From Olavius algarvensis associated proteobacterium Delta 3 (GTDB taxonomy: Bacteria > Desulfobacterota > Desulfobacteria > Desulfobacterales > CAFBRK01), in contig CAFBRK010000056.1 of assembly GCA_903231505.1 (NCBI GenBank), positions 1 to 64,000 of the forward strand: a stretch of DNA of 64,000 bases, read 5' to 3'. The notes under the pieces are model-generated. The model saw only the letters and a program-made list of their open reading frames with translations, searched no databases and was not told the DNA's origin. Positions 54,213 through 63,883 of the stretch are shown in pieces. Made by a program: the position numbers and the translations under genes. Position 1 is the stretch's first letter. Each line of letters opens with the position of its first letter.

Positions 54213-54621
54213 CGACCTGTTACCCTGCTGGTCATGAACATCTCCCCTCGTTGCAAAATCCGGCCTGTTGCGGTCTCAGGCATGGAGCTGAATGCCTGTT
54301 TTGCCAGATATCGACCAGTTTTTCAATAATTAGGACGCTAGCAGGAAAGCAGTTGAATCAGCGGTTTTTCTAAACATACCCCTCGAATCCTTGGCCCCTA
54401 AGTATCACAAGATTTTAACTGCCGTTTCGCTATATACGACAAATGTGGGCAAGTTATCCTGTGCGGGGGTTTTCAAAATGAGAAAGGCCAGGCAATTTGC
54501 CTGACCCTTCATCGCGGGAGTTAACGGTCGCCCGACAGAAACGCCCCATGTCTGTCCGCGGTTGTCGGCATCGCTGCGCAAGGGGGGGGACGCAACGTGC
54601 CGATATCCGCGTCCGTGAACA
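54213..54621. other. Spacer between hpnA and the HD-GYP gene
   Basis: 409 bases without a gene. It holds a terminator hairpin for the minus-strand signalling operon at 54484-54506. Confidence 0.55.
54484..54506 (-). terminator. Rho-independent terminator of the HD-GYP operon
   Basis: GGCCAGGCAA and TTGCCTGACC pair with one mismatch. On the minus strand the hairpin is followed by a T-rich run (TTTCTCATTTT), about 115 bases after the HD-GYP stop. Confidence 0.65.
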
Positions 54622-55445
54622 CTACATGTCGAACAGGTCCCGCTCACTCCAGACCACATGGCCGATGGCAAGCGGGTCGGTTCCGACTTCGGTCCGTATC
54701 TGAAGAAAATACTCCAGGTTCTCGAAAAACACCTCCACGATATCCGGATCAAAGTGAGCGCCCCGTTCCTTTCTCAGGATTTCGAGGACAGTGTCCATTG
54801 GATACGGCTCTTTGTAAGGGCGCCGACTGGTCAGGGCGTCGAAGGTGTCTGTAAAGGCAACGATACGGGCTTCAATTGGAATGGCCTCTCCAGCCAGCCC
54901 CAATGGATACCCTCTACCGTCCCATCGCTCATGATGGGACAACGCGATCTGTTCGGCGACCTGCAGAATTTCAGCCCTGGAGCGGGACAGTATTTTGGCC
55001 CGATAATGGTGTGGGATTTGATGACGTTAAACTCTTCTTTGGTGAGCCGGCCCTTTTTCAATAAAATGTGATCCGGTATTCCGATTTTGCCGATGTCGTG
55101 CATGGGCGAGGCATAGCGCATGTTGCGCACTTGCCGTTCTGTAAAGTCGAGAACTTCCGCAAACTTCGAACAGTACCGGCTCATGCGAACGATGTGATCG
55201 CCGGTGTCTTCATCCTTGTATTCCGCCGCCAGGGAGAGCCGATGGATCGTGTCCAGGTAGCCCTGTTCCATTTCCAGATGCGCCTGTTTCAGCTCCTGGT
55301 AGGTCTCATTCAGATCTTCAGCGAACTTGAACATCTGGGCCTTGGTGGACTCAAGCTCCAGATCTTTTTCACGGGCCGATTCAACGGCCCGGTTCAAATC
55401 CTTTGCATAACTGTGAAGCTGATCTAGCAGGGGGACGTAGCTCAT
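54622..55445 (-). pseudogene. HD-GYP domain protein, one-base frameshift
   Basis: A coiled-coil (about residues 15-65) leads into the HD part (MHDIGKIGIPDHILLKKG), which is lost at HTIIG near 54997-55001. The downstream frame continues HHERWDGRGYPLGLAGEAIP and runs to the normal end (KERGAHFDPDIVEVF). One missing G in a GGGGCC run (here GGGCC) explains the break. Intact, it would hydrolyse cyclic di-GMP. Its start overlaps the preceding receiver gene, which is probably its partner. Confidence 0.85.
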
Positions 55446-55446
55446 T

Positions 55447-55812
55447 TCAGGCAAAGACCTCTTGCACCTTTTTAATCAGTTGGAGTGGGCTGAAGGGCTT
55501 GATAAAATAGTCATCGGCACCGGCGCTGATGCCCTTTTGCCGGTCTTCATCCAGAGACTGCCCGCTAAGCATGACCACCGTGCAGGCTTGCGTGTCCGGG
55601 TGGGATTTAATGATCCGCGTCGCCTCGAGTCCGTCGATCGACCCCGGCATCATCACGTCCATAATGATCAGGTCGGGCTTTTCCTGTTTCGCGATGAATA
55701 TGGCCTCCTCGCCACTGGAGCCCTGGAAAACCTGGTAGTCGCTGGATTGAAGGGTAACTTCAACCAGGTCTCGAATTTCCAACTGATCATCGACAATAAG
55801 GATCTTCTTCAT
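55447..55812 (-). CDS. Stand-alone receiver (CheY-like) protein
   Basis: This 121-residue receiver domain has the acidic pocket VDDQ, phospho-acceptor Asp in LIIMDVMMPG and the conserved Lys in FIKPFSPL. ATG 55812 is selected by homology; the longer frame covers non-conserved sequence. It overlaps the downstream HD-GYP gene, making the pair a two-gene unit. Confidence 0.9.
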   Translation of the reverse strand: MKKILIVDDQLEIRDLVEVTLQSSDYQVFQGSSGEEAIFIAKQEKPDLIIMDVMMPGSIDGLEATRIIKSHPDTQACTVVMLSGQSLDEDRQKGISAGADDYFIKPFSPLQLIKKVQEVFA

Positions 55813-55999
55813 ACCAGAACTCCCGGCTAGGGTGTTGGACGTGGCGACACATTTCCACGTCTCTCCGTAGACCGCTTCAGATCCGAGCGGTCGCAGGTGA
55901 GGCCACGAGAGTGCCGTCGCTTCGCCAAATGACATGAGCTTTCTCATTGCTACCATGACCCTGCCTCAACGTGTGACGGTTATGGTCGGTCCCAGGCTA

Positions 56000-56410
56000 T
56001 CACGTGAGTTCATCCAGCATTTCCCGTCGATAGGCGGCAACCTGATGGATCAGATCCATCAAGGCGTCCGGTGTGATCGGTTTAGGACCAAACGTATCAA
56101 TATTCGGGCGCACCGTTTCCGCTGCGAGATCACCATCGCCGAAACCGGTCAGCAGGATCACCGACGTTTCCGGTCGATCCCGCTTGATCCAGTTCAACAG
56201 TGTAATACCGTCCATGCCGGGCATCACGACATCCGATATGACAAGATCAAACGGAGCCAGTTCGGCGCATGCCTCGATACGCCGGCTCGCATCCAGTCCA
56301 TTTGAGGCGGTTTCGATGAAAAAGCCGTGACGCTTCAAGTGACGCTGAACAGTTGTGAGAAAGGTTTCTTCGTCATCAACGAGAAGAATGCGATGAATAG
56401 GATCAACCAT
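56000..56410 (-). CDS. Stand-alone receiver protein
   Basis: This 136-residue receiver has VDDEE, the phospho-Asp in LVISDVVMPGMDG and the Lys in GPKPIT. No output domain is attached. It lies upstream of the other receiver on the same strand. Confidence 0.9.
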   Translation of the reverse strand: MVDPIHRILLVDDEETFLTTVQRHLKRHGFFIETASNGLDASRRIEACAELAPFDLVISDVVMPGMDGITLLNWIKRDRPETSVILLTGFGDGDLAAETVRPNIDTFGPKPITPDALMDLIHQVAAYRREMLDELT

Positions 56411-57080
56411 GTCTCCGGTCCTGCACCGTCAATACCGCCAATGAATCGAACAATGAAAAGATGCCTTCGATCGCCCTTCGGGTGATTCCGATGGGGCCCC
56501 GATAACGGGGGCCATCGTGGCGTGCTGAACCCTGCAGGCCGTTCGGAATGTATTCGGCGATCCTGCAGGGGATTGATTGCCCTGCTCTCCGGAAGTGATG
56601 ACAAGCAACACCCGTGCCCGAAAAAAATATTTTCCTGGCAAATCATAACTAATCGAAAAAATTAAAATTATTTTGATCTTCAAAAAGTGTTGCACGCAGG
56701 CCAAGCTTTTATCGCGAATCAACGACGCTGGAGTATTCCGGAAATAGGGATAACCTTATGGTATTATTTACTATTTCAGCGTGACAAGAACTTCTTTTCC
56801 GGTGACGCAAATGTCACCGGCGCAGACCGGACAACGGCCGATGGGGAGAGATCATCGGCGAGCAGACACGTTGAATTCCGAAACGGATGGTTGACCGATA
56901 CAGGCATGCAGCGGTTGCCAGAACCGGTTTCCGATGGGTTGCGGAGAAGGTTCGGCGTCCAGATGTTTTCACTCACGGAGTGCGCAGAGATCGCGGGGGA
57001 TGCAAAAGGCAACCCTCTCGGACGATTTCCTGGATGGGCAGTGTTTGTGTCATCCAGTATCTGAGACCAAGCCGACACGG
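56411..57080. other. Gene-free spacer
   Basis: The 670 bases between the receiver gene and the NtrC-type gene hold no supported gene. An AT-rich part near 56640-56690 is probably the receiver promoter. Confidence 0.5.
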
Positions 57081-58451
57081 CTACACTTGGGCCAGGATTT
57101 TTGCCCAACGGGGAGACTCTCTCATGTCGGCCAGACGACGCTGGACCTGTCTTACGCTGATGCCGAGAATTTGCGCGGTTTTTTGTAAACTGCCGCCGTT
57201 GTGGGTCAGGATGTAGGCCACATGCTCTTCGGCAGCCTCTTTCAGTGTGCAGGGCCGGCGGGAAAACAGGCCGGCTTCCTGAATCGGCTGCCCCAGGTGT
57301 TCGGGCTGGATGATGTCCCCATCACACATAAGCACCCCGTTGTTGATGACCCCAATCAGCTCCCGAATGTTTCCGGGAAACTCTCTTACCGACAATGCTT
57401 CCATGGCGCCGGCGCTGTATCCCCGGATTGCTTTTTCAAAACGTTGGGAGGCCATCGCCAAAAAATGCTCTGCCAACAGGGGAAGATCCTCCGCCCGCTC
57501 CCGAAGGGGCGGGACATGGATAAGACCCGTGTTGATGCGATAATAGAGATCCAGCCGAAACCGGCCTTCCCGGCAGGCGGTTTCCAGGTCTGCGTTGGTG
57601 GAGGCCACAATCTGGACATCCACCTCCCTGGGCTGGTTTTCGCCCAGGCGGGTGATGGTCCGGTCCTCCAGGACACGCAAAAACTTGACCTGCTGTGCGG
57701 CAGGCAATTCACCGATCTCATCCATGTAAAGGGTACCGTCGTCGGCCTGCTCGAAATAGCCCATGTGTTCGCCGGTGGCTCCGGTGAACGCTCCGGCCGC
57801 ATGACCTAAAAACTGACTTTCAAAAAGAGATTCCGGGATGGCCGCCACATTGACCGGAACAAAGGGTTTCTTGTCATCCCGGGCGGTACGATGGATGCTG
57901 CGGGCAAACAATTCCTTACCCGTCCCCGACTCGCCACATACCAATATCGGCAGTCCGCTCCGGGCCATAATGTGGGTGTATCGGATCAGTTCGATCATCC
58001 GGGGATTACGCGTAATGATCTCGGAAAATTCTTCAGGAACCGCCCCACCCTTCTGTGTTCCTAAACTACCGGCTTGCCCTGCGCGGAGACCTTTACGTTC
58101 GTAGGCGCGCTCAATTGTCATGTAGAGCCGTTCCGGGTCCACCGGCTTTACCAGATAGTCGTAAGCCCCCAGACGGATAGCACGCACCGAGGTGGCCACA
58201 TCTTCCACAGCGGTGACCATAATAAATTCGGCGTGCGGTTTGTGGGGTTTCGTCGAATCGAGCACCTGCAGTCCGTCGACTTCCGGCATCAGCACGTCCA
58301 GCAGCACGATATCAAAATCTGTTGAAAGGATTTTATCGACAGCGTCTTTGCCGTTGTCACAGATCTCCACATCCGTCATGCCGCGACGCCGCAGCAACCG
58401 ACGGACGGAAGTGAGTACGATCTGCTCATCATCGACCACGAGAATCTTCAT
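57081..58451 (-). CDS. NtrC-family sigma-54 response regulator
   Basis: This 456-residue protein has an N-terminal receiver (phospho-Asp in LLDVLMPEVDG), a sigma-54 AAA+ domain (Walker A GESGTGKE, GAFTGA loop, MDEIGELP) and a C-terminal Fis-type HTH (QKTAQILGISVRQVQRRL). It activates sigma-54 promoters when phosphorylated. The stop of the upstream hybrid kinase overlaps its start by four bases, so the kinase is its partner. A sigma-54 promoter stands before the PEP-CTERM gene 2.3 kb away. Confidence 0.95.
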   Translation of the reverse strand: MKILVVDDEQIVLTSVRRLLRRRGMTDVEICDNGKDAVDKILSTDFDIVLLDVLMPEVDGLQVLDSTKPHKPHAEFIMVTAVEDVATSVRAIRLGAYDYLVKPVDPERLYMTIERAYERKGLRAGQAGSLGTQKGGAVPEEFSEIITRNPRMIELIRYTHIMARSGLPILVCGESGTGKELFARSIHRTARDDKKPFVPVNVAAIPESLFESQFLGHAAGAFTGATGEHMGYFEQADDGTLYMDEIGELPAAQQVKFLRVLEDRTITRLGENQPREVDVQIVASTNADLETACREGRFRLDLYYRINTGLIHVPPLRERAEDLPLLAEHFLAMASQRFEKAIRGYSAGAMEALSVREFPGNIRELIGVINNGVLMCDGDIIQPEHLGQPIQEAGLFSRRPCTLKEAAEEHVAYILTHNGGSLQKTAQILGISVRQVQRRLADMRESPRWAKILAQV

Positions 58452-60064
58452 AATCGCTGTCTCCCGATAGAACTCAGAATCTGGACCAGTTCGAATTTTT
58501 CAAAAGGTTTGTGAAGCACGGCGTCCGGTTGAAAATAGCAGTTGTCAGGCGATTCCAGGTCATCCGGCAGGCCGGAATACAGGATCACGGCAATCAACGG
58601 AAAACGCTGCTTTATTTTTTCCAGAAGATCCCACCCGTTCAGGCCCGGCATGGATACATCCGACAGCACGATATCCACCTCGGGATGGGACTCGAGAAAC
58701 TCCACCACCTGTTCCGGCCGGGCGGTGGTCTCCACGAACTCGTCCTCGACCTTGATGAGCATGGACCGCACCATTCCCAGAACCATCTCATTGTCATCGA
58801 CACAGAGGATGGTTGGATGAAGATTCAAAGAGGTCCCGGTCCCGGTGGGCAGGTAGACGGTAAAGCGGGTACCCATTTTCGGGCGCGACATGACGCCGAT
58901 GGTGCCTTGATGTTCCCTGACCAGGCCGTAGGATACCGACAGACCCAATCCCGTCCCGCCGGCGGCGCGGCGGGTCGTAAAAAACGGTTCAAAAATGCGC
59001 CCGAGGATGTTGGCCGGCATGCCCCGGCCATTGTCTTCGATTTCGACCACCACGGCGGAAAGCCGTTCCAGATACCGCGTGGCCACTGTGATCCGACCGC
59101 CGCTCTTTGCCGGAAGGGCCCGCGCGGAATTGACCAGGAGATTGGCCACAACCTGCTCCAATTTTTGGGCCTGACCGAGGATCGATGGAAGCGGATTGGA
59201 AAGGCTCACCGTGATATCTTCCGCACATCGCCGAAGCTGGGCGCCCACGATGGTCATTGTTTTTTCGATGACGTCGTTGACGTCCACCGGTCGGTTGTGG
59301 GTACTTTCATCAAGGCGGGCAAAATCCTTAAGGTTGGAAACAACGCGATTTATGCGTTCCGAGCCGATCTTGATGGCCTTGATAATCTCTTCCATGTCCT
59401 CCATCAATTCATTGAAATCGGTGTACGCCACCTTCTGCCCCGCATGGATTTTCGCGTGGGCATCGATGATCGGCTTGAAGATTCGCCAGGTCTCCTCCAG
59501 CAGTGGAATGTTATAGGTGATGAAGCTGTTGGGGTTGTTGATCTCATGGGCCACTCCGGCGATCACTTCACCCAGGGCGGCCAGCCGATCCGCCTGGACA
59601 ATCTGCTGCAGCCGGACCTCCGCCTCTTCCCGCAGCTGCTTTTCTTCCGTGATATCCGATATGATAATGGCGATGCGGTTTATCTGACCGGTTTCCTCGG
59701 CAATGGGAAATCCGCGTTCCCGGACCCAGCGGACATCGCCCTCCTGCTGCTGGACCCGGTACTCGATTTCGTATTTCTGAGGCACCTTCCGTTCAAGGTA
59801 GGCCATGATCCGCAGCCGATCGTCCGTGTAAACCGCCTCCAGACGACTCTGGGGGGATGCGTAAAGCGCATCGCAGGAATCGCCCCAGACCCGTTCGTAA
59901 GACGGGCTGACATACAGCACCCGTTCGAGGCGCGGCTTTGCCAGAATGAAAATCTCGTCGATAGACTCGGTCACCTGCCGAAACAGATCTTCACCCGCCT
60001 CCAGGGAGGCCTCCAGGGAATGATTTTTCCCATTTTCCGTCATGATTTTCCCATGTACTCCCAT
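58448..60064 (-). CDS. PAS hybrid sensor histidine kinase
   Basis: This 538-residue soluble kinase has a PAS domain (about 25-140), HisKA with the phospho-His in GVAHEINNPNSF, the HATPase (NLLVNSARAL, GRGMP, GTGLGL) and a C-terminal receiver (VDDNE, LSDVSMPG). It has no membrane helix, so it senses a cytoplasmic signal. Its stop overlaps the NtrC-type gene. An ATG at 60043 is an alternative start. Confidence 0.93.
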   Translation of the reverse strand: MGVHGKIMTENGKNHSLEASLEAGEDLFRQVTESIDEIFILAKPRLERVLYVSPSYERVWGDSCDALYASPQSRLEAVYTDDRLRIMAYLERKVPQKYEIEYRVQQQEGDVRWVRERGFPIAEETGQINRIAIIISDITEEKQLREEAEVRLQQIVQADRLAALGEVIAGVAHEINNPNSFITYNIPLLEETWRIFKPIIDAHAKIHAGQKVAYTDFNELMEDMEEIIKAIKIGSERINRVVSNLKDFARLDESTHNRPVDVNDVIEKTMTIVGAQLRRCAEDITVSLSNPLPSILGQAQKLEQVVANLLVNSARALPAKSGGRITVATRYLERLSAVVVEIEDNGRGMPANILGRIFEPFFTTRRAAGGTGLGLSVSYGLVREHQGTIGVMSRPKMGTRFTVYLPTGTGTSLNLHPTILCVDDNEMVLGMVRSMLIKVEDEFVETTARPEQVVEFLESHPEVDIVLSDVSMPGLNGWDLLEKIKQRFPLIAVILYSGLPDDLESPDNCYFQPDAVLHKPFEKFELVQILSSIGRQRL

Positions 60065-60277
60065 AATTCTCCCATTGGCCCCAATAAACTTATTTATAGG
60101 ACACTACCGGCACGGCTGTCAAAAGACGGAGCTGTAATTATCAGGGCCGCTCCAGGTTTCTTGGGCGGTGTGGCACACCGAAACGACCGTTTTGGAATCC
60201 GGCAGCTTGCCGATAACGTTTTCAGGCCCCCATTGTTTGGTAATGATAAACAAAAGTAAGGAATGAGCCGGTCATGC

Positions 60278-60360
60278 CTCCTCCCTTTGAATCCCTCTGG
60301 TTCGACTCAGCTCACCACAAGCCACACGGAAAGTAAGATATATGTCCTCCCCTATGGAAG
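60278..60360 (-). repeat. Dispersed repeat B, copy 2
   Basis: The minus strand reads GTGGCTTGTGGTGAG, then AACCAGAGGGATTCAAAG and GGAGG, as in 7911-7996. Confidence 0.65.
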
Positions 60361-60724
60361 GTTTGCTTTCTTAAATCAGTAATTTACAAGTTCCGCCAGT
60401 GGCAGCATTTGACAGGGTCACGTGTGGGTGACAGAATAGTCAATCACCCCAAACTTAGTTTTGTTTATAGGCGCGTTTTTTAAAGTGTTTGTCACGGGCG
60501 CCCGACATGGAAACATCGTGAGGCCCCCCATTTTTGTCGGACATAATTGTTGGATCGACTCCAGGCCGAACCGTTTTTCATAAAATCCTCGCCATATCGG
60601 GATAAACATGTTACAGGCTGATGTAATTATATATTTTTCTATTTTCGGATCTTTGACCCTAAGAATGTAAAAAATTCTGTACATTTTATGAGCATTAAAA
60701 GTCAAAAAATGTACTGAATATTAC

Positions 60725-60740
60725 TGGCATGTGTTTTGCA
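60725..60740 (+). promoter_or_regulatory. Sigma-54 promoter
   Basis: TGGCATGTGTTTTGCA fits the -24/-12 consensus TGGCAYR-N4-TTGCA with GG-N10-GC spacing. The transcript would start near 60751, with an 83-base leader before the PEP-CTERM gene. Confidence 0.75.
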
Positions 60741-60833
60741 ATATTTGGTGGCAATGAAACGTATCCAATCTTGCGGTCAGAAAGTGAGGCTGCAGGGAAC
60801 TTGGCAAAACGCATACGCTTAGGTAATAGACCC

Positions 60834-61706
60834 ATGAAAACAACTCTGATTCAGACCTCGAGTAGACGATTGGAGTTTTGGCCGGCCAGGCGGTGTCTGG
60901 CCCTTTTGGGCGCGGCGCTGATCTTCATGGCTCTTCCGGCATCCGTCCACGCGGCGCTCATTGCCTATGATAATTTTGATACCCCGGTGGGCAGCAACAG
61001 CACCCTGACCAGCCGAACCATCAGCGGCTGGCCCACTACGTATCAGTCCTCCAACCAGATTTACGGCGTCACCAATCGTACGGAAGCGTTATCTGAGGGC
61101 GCCAGTAACTTGGTGGACACCTCCTTTTCAGCGAATGAGATTGATCTCTATGGTCTGCTTAAAACCACCGACACCGGTAACGTGTTCGCCGTCGAACGGC
61201 CTGAAGCTACTTTCTCAGCAATCTGGGAATTTGACATCAGCAAATCCTTGAGCAACGACCTGTCGGTCGGCATTGACTTTGCCGCCATGGGAGATTGGGA
61301 GAATTATCCAGAGTTTACGTTTACGGCATCTCTTGACGGCGCGCCTGACATTGACTTGTTCACATCAAACTGGGTGCCAGGAGCTACACCTCAAAATTAC
61401 AATATGGAGTCGGGGGCTTACATAAGACAAATCCCACATGCGTTGACCCTGACCGATGATACTTCGAACACAACATATACAATCCTGAATGACTTTCAGC
61501 GGTTGTATGCGGATATCTCGGAGCCCGGTGAGGCGGACACCCTAACCCTTACCTATACGGCCTCGTATGCGACGCCACTTCAAACTCGGGTGTTCGCATT
61601 CGACAACATCGAGGTGTCCGGGGAGATCCCGGTGCCCGGAACGATATGGCTGCTCGGCGCCGGATTCCTGGGGTTCATCGGCGTCCGGAGACGATTTCAA
61701 AAATAA
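60834..61706 (+). CDS. PEP-CTERM-type exported protein
   Basis: This 290-residue protein has a signal peptide (about residues 15-42, ending VHAA) and a C-terminal motif GEIPVPGTIWLLGAG followed by a helix and basic tail VRRRFQK, the exosortase sorting signal. The middle is beta-rich, Asn/Thr/Ser-rich, like surface or matrix proteins. A sigma-54 promoter drives it, as in other PEP-CTERM systems where PrsK/PrsR regulate it. Its tail overlaps the kinase gene by 32 bases on the opposite strand. Confidence 0.9.
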   Translation: MKTTLIQTSSRRLEFWPARRCLALLGAALIFMALPASVHAALIAYDNFDTPVGSNSTLTSRTISGWPTTYQSSNQIYGVTNRTEALSEGASNLVDTSFSANEIDLYGLLKTTDTGNVFAVERPEATFSAIWEFDISKSLSNDLSVGIDFAAMGDWENYPEFTFTASLDGAPDIDLFTSNWVPGATPQNYNMESGAYIRQIPHALTLTDDTSNTTYTILNDFQRLYADISEPGEADTLTLTYTASYATPLQTRVFAFDNIEVSGEIPVPGTIWLLGAGFLGFIGVRRRFQK

Positions 61707-63348
61707 TCGAGTATGCGCCGGTGGGCAGGGCAGCCGGGCTCGATTTGTCATGGACGGCCGCATCGACCATCACCGGCAAATAGATGTCAAAGCGTGTGCC
61801 GCCCCCGGGTTTGCTGTCCACGGAAATCGTTCCGCCGTGTTCGTGCAGGATCCCAGGGATCACGGACAACCCCATGCCGGTGCCTTTCCCATCGGATCTC
61901 GTCGTGAAAAACGGATCGAAGATCCGCTGAAGTACCTCCGGACCCATGCCGTGGCCGCTGTCGGCGACACTCAGGTGCAGGAACGGACCGGATGTCATGT
62001 CCGGATGCTTCCGTGCGAAGGTTTCGTCGAGATCGGCGTCCACCAGCGACACCTCCAGGGTCCCCCCTGTGTCCTCCATGGCGTGGGCCGCATTGGTGCA
62101 CAGGTTCATGATAATCTGGTGAATCTGGGTGGGGTCCGCCATGACCGTTGCATCCGACACGATCTTTTGCCGGATTTCGATGGTGGCGGGCAGCGAGGCT
62201 CTCAACAGTTTCATGGTCTCTTTGACAATTGGTTTGACAAGAAGCGGCGTGAATTCCCGGTTTCCCCATCGGCTGAAGGCCAAGATCTGTTTGACCAGGT
62301 ACCGGGCCCGGTCACCTGCCCTGAGAACCTGCTCGAGACTCGATTCCGGGGGGCTGCCCGGGGGGGTATCCATCAGGGCAATTTCCGTGTATCCAATGAT
62401 GGCGGACAGTATATTATTAAAATCATGAGCAATACCGCCAGCAAGGGTTCCAATGGCCTCCATTTTCTGGGCCATCTGCAGACGCGTTTCCAGCAGCGTC
62501 TTCTCGGTCACATCGTCATAGAGAACAAGCCGGGCATCATTTTCCATGGTGACGACATGACGCCGGATCCGTTTCTCGGAACCATCCCTGGTGACCACCG
62601 TATGGGTGCGTGCCGGCAGTTCCCCGGAATCGGATCCGCCCATATCTGCTTTCCAGGGGCTCCGGAGGGATTCACGATATGCCGTGTCGGAACAGGCTTC
62701 CTGGAACCAGCCGTTGCCCGGGGGGATATCGTCGAGGGCGTAGCCGAAAATGCGGGTAAACTTCGGATTGACATATTGACAGGTGCCGTCTCTGCCGATC
62801 AGAGCGACGCCGACCGGGGATTGATCCAGCAGGATGTGAAACTTTTCTTTTTCCATCCGGAGCGCTTCTTCCGCGCGGCGAAGGTTGATTTCGTTTCGCT
62901 TCCGATCGGTGATATCCGAAAAAACGGCGGCCATCTGACCTGGGGCGGTCTGGAAGGCATGGACCTCAAACGCCCCTTGAACCGTGTCATCCCGGTAGTC
63001 AACCTGTTCGGCGTACCACATTTCCCCGTGGCGACAGATCCGCCGGTAGCGCTCCGGTATTTCCGTTCCGGTCAGCATGGGAAACGCATCCTCGATGGTT
63101 TTGCCGACAAACCGCCGGTTATCGACACCCAGTATCCGGTCAGCAGCCGGATTGGCATCGGTGAAGATCAGCCGATCGTCATCCTCCAGGCGATACATGT
63201 GAGCGGCAAGGGGCAGCACCCGAAGAAACGTCTTGAACGTTTCGTCAATGTGACGGCTCAAGGCGCCGGATTTCCGCAGCTCGGCATTTTCTTTTTCCAG
63301 GTTGAGAACTTTCTGGTGCAGATCCTCATTGGTACGGGGATTGGACAT
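61675..63348 (-). CDS. PAS-containing sensor histidine kinase
   Basis: This roughly 557-residue soluble kinase has a short coiled coil, two PAS domains (about 45-155 and 170-290), HisKA with the phospho-His in GGIAHDFNNILSAI, and a HATPase (NLCTNAAHAME, GTGMGL). No receiver follows, and only about 30 residues remain after the HATPase. ATG 63348 is chosen over 63426 and 63387 because the coiled coil starts there and GAGA precedes it. Its tail overlaps the PEP-CTERM gene. Confidence 0.9.
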   Translation of the reverse strand: MSNPRTNEDLHQKVLNLEKENAELRKSGALSRHIDETFKTFLRVLPLAAHMYRLEDDDRLIFTDANPAADRILGVDNRRFVGKTIEDAFPMLTGTEIPERYRRICRHGEMWYAEQVDYRDDTVQGAFEVHAFQTAPGQMAAVFSDITDRKRNEINLRRAEEALRMEKEKFHILLDQSPVGVALIGRDGTCQYVNPKFTRIFGYALDDIPPGNGWFQEACSDTAYRESLRSPWKADMGGSDSGELPARTHTVVTRDGSEKRIRRHVVTMENDARLVLYDDVTEKTLLETRLQMAQKMEAIGTLAGGIAHDFNNILSAIIGYTEIALMDTPPGSPPESSLEQVLRAGDRARYLVKQILAFSRWGNREFTPLLVKPIVKETMKLLRASLPATIEIRQKIVSDATVMADPTQIHQIIMNLCTNAAHAMEDTGGTLEVSLVDADLDETFARKHPDMTSGPFLHLSVADSGHGMGPEVLQRIFDPFFTTRSDGKGTGMGLSVIPGILHEHGGTISVDSKPGGGTRFDIYLPVMVDAAVHDKSSPAALPTGAYSIIFEIVSGRR

Positions 63349-63883
63349 AACGTCTCTATTCGGTATGGGGAGCCGTGTGATGCTCATGGCCGTCTTTTGT
63401 AAGACAACGGCGTGGACCAGAACCATTTGGTATTATTGTAAGAAATTATTTTACCAAAGGCGGAGCCAAATATCAAATGCACCGCAGGATCACCCCCCGG
63501 GTCGGGACCGTGCCCCAACCGAGTCACCACCTGCCGGCGACCCCGGACGGGTCACAAGTGTAAACGGAACCGTCAAAATTGTCGCCGATATCGGATTTTC
63601 CCATTCCGCCGAAACCCGGTTAAATTCCGATAAAGATTTCAAATTATTGATATAAATATATTTTTATGTAATGCAGAAAAGTTCCGAATGATCCAATATT
63701 ATGGCATTGATTTTGCTTGAAAAATAGGGTAGGTGGGATCTTCGATGACTTATCCCGGTGATCGCATTGGGACCAGGAACCCCACCCAGACAACCGAGAG
63801 CCACACCCCCCCTCCGGTACGGTTCTCACATCCACTTCCGGGCCGTCGAAAAGGCGGCCCGGTGTTTTTCGGGAGTCGTTGCC
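63349..63883. other. Divergent spacer with structured leader
   Basis: 535 bases between the kinase and the edge gene. It holds the promoter-like AT stretch TTGATATAAATATA (63647-63660) and a hairpin-rich leader (GGTGGG near 63733 pairs with CCCACC near 63780). Confidence 0.45.
63838..63869 (+). terminator. Terminator-like hairpin in the leader
   Basis: CCGGGCCGTC and GGCGGCCCGG pair around GAAAA and are followed by TGTTTTT. It lies 15 bases before the start codon of the edge gene, so it may be an attenuator. Confidence 0.6.

Larger units (their letters stand above)
60065..60833. other. Spacer with repeat B and the sigma-54 promoter
   Basis: 769 bases hold repeat B copy 2 (60278-60360) and a sigma-54 promoter (60725-60740). 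A 95-codon minus-strand frame at 60418-60705 lacks a ribosome-binding site or domain and is not called. Confidence 0.55.

Noticed and set aside
58511..60259. 582-codon plus-strand open frame
   Set aside because: It is antisense to the hybrid kinase, has no domain pattern, and arises from the codon bias of the true gene.
60418..60705. 95-codon minus-strand frame
   Set aside because: No ribosome-binding site and unlikely composition; sits in a spacer with repeat B and the promoter.
61567..63402. 611-codon plus-strand open frame
   Set aside because: It is antisense to the PAS kinase and lacks any recognisable motif.
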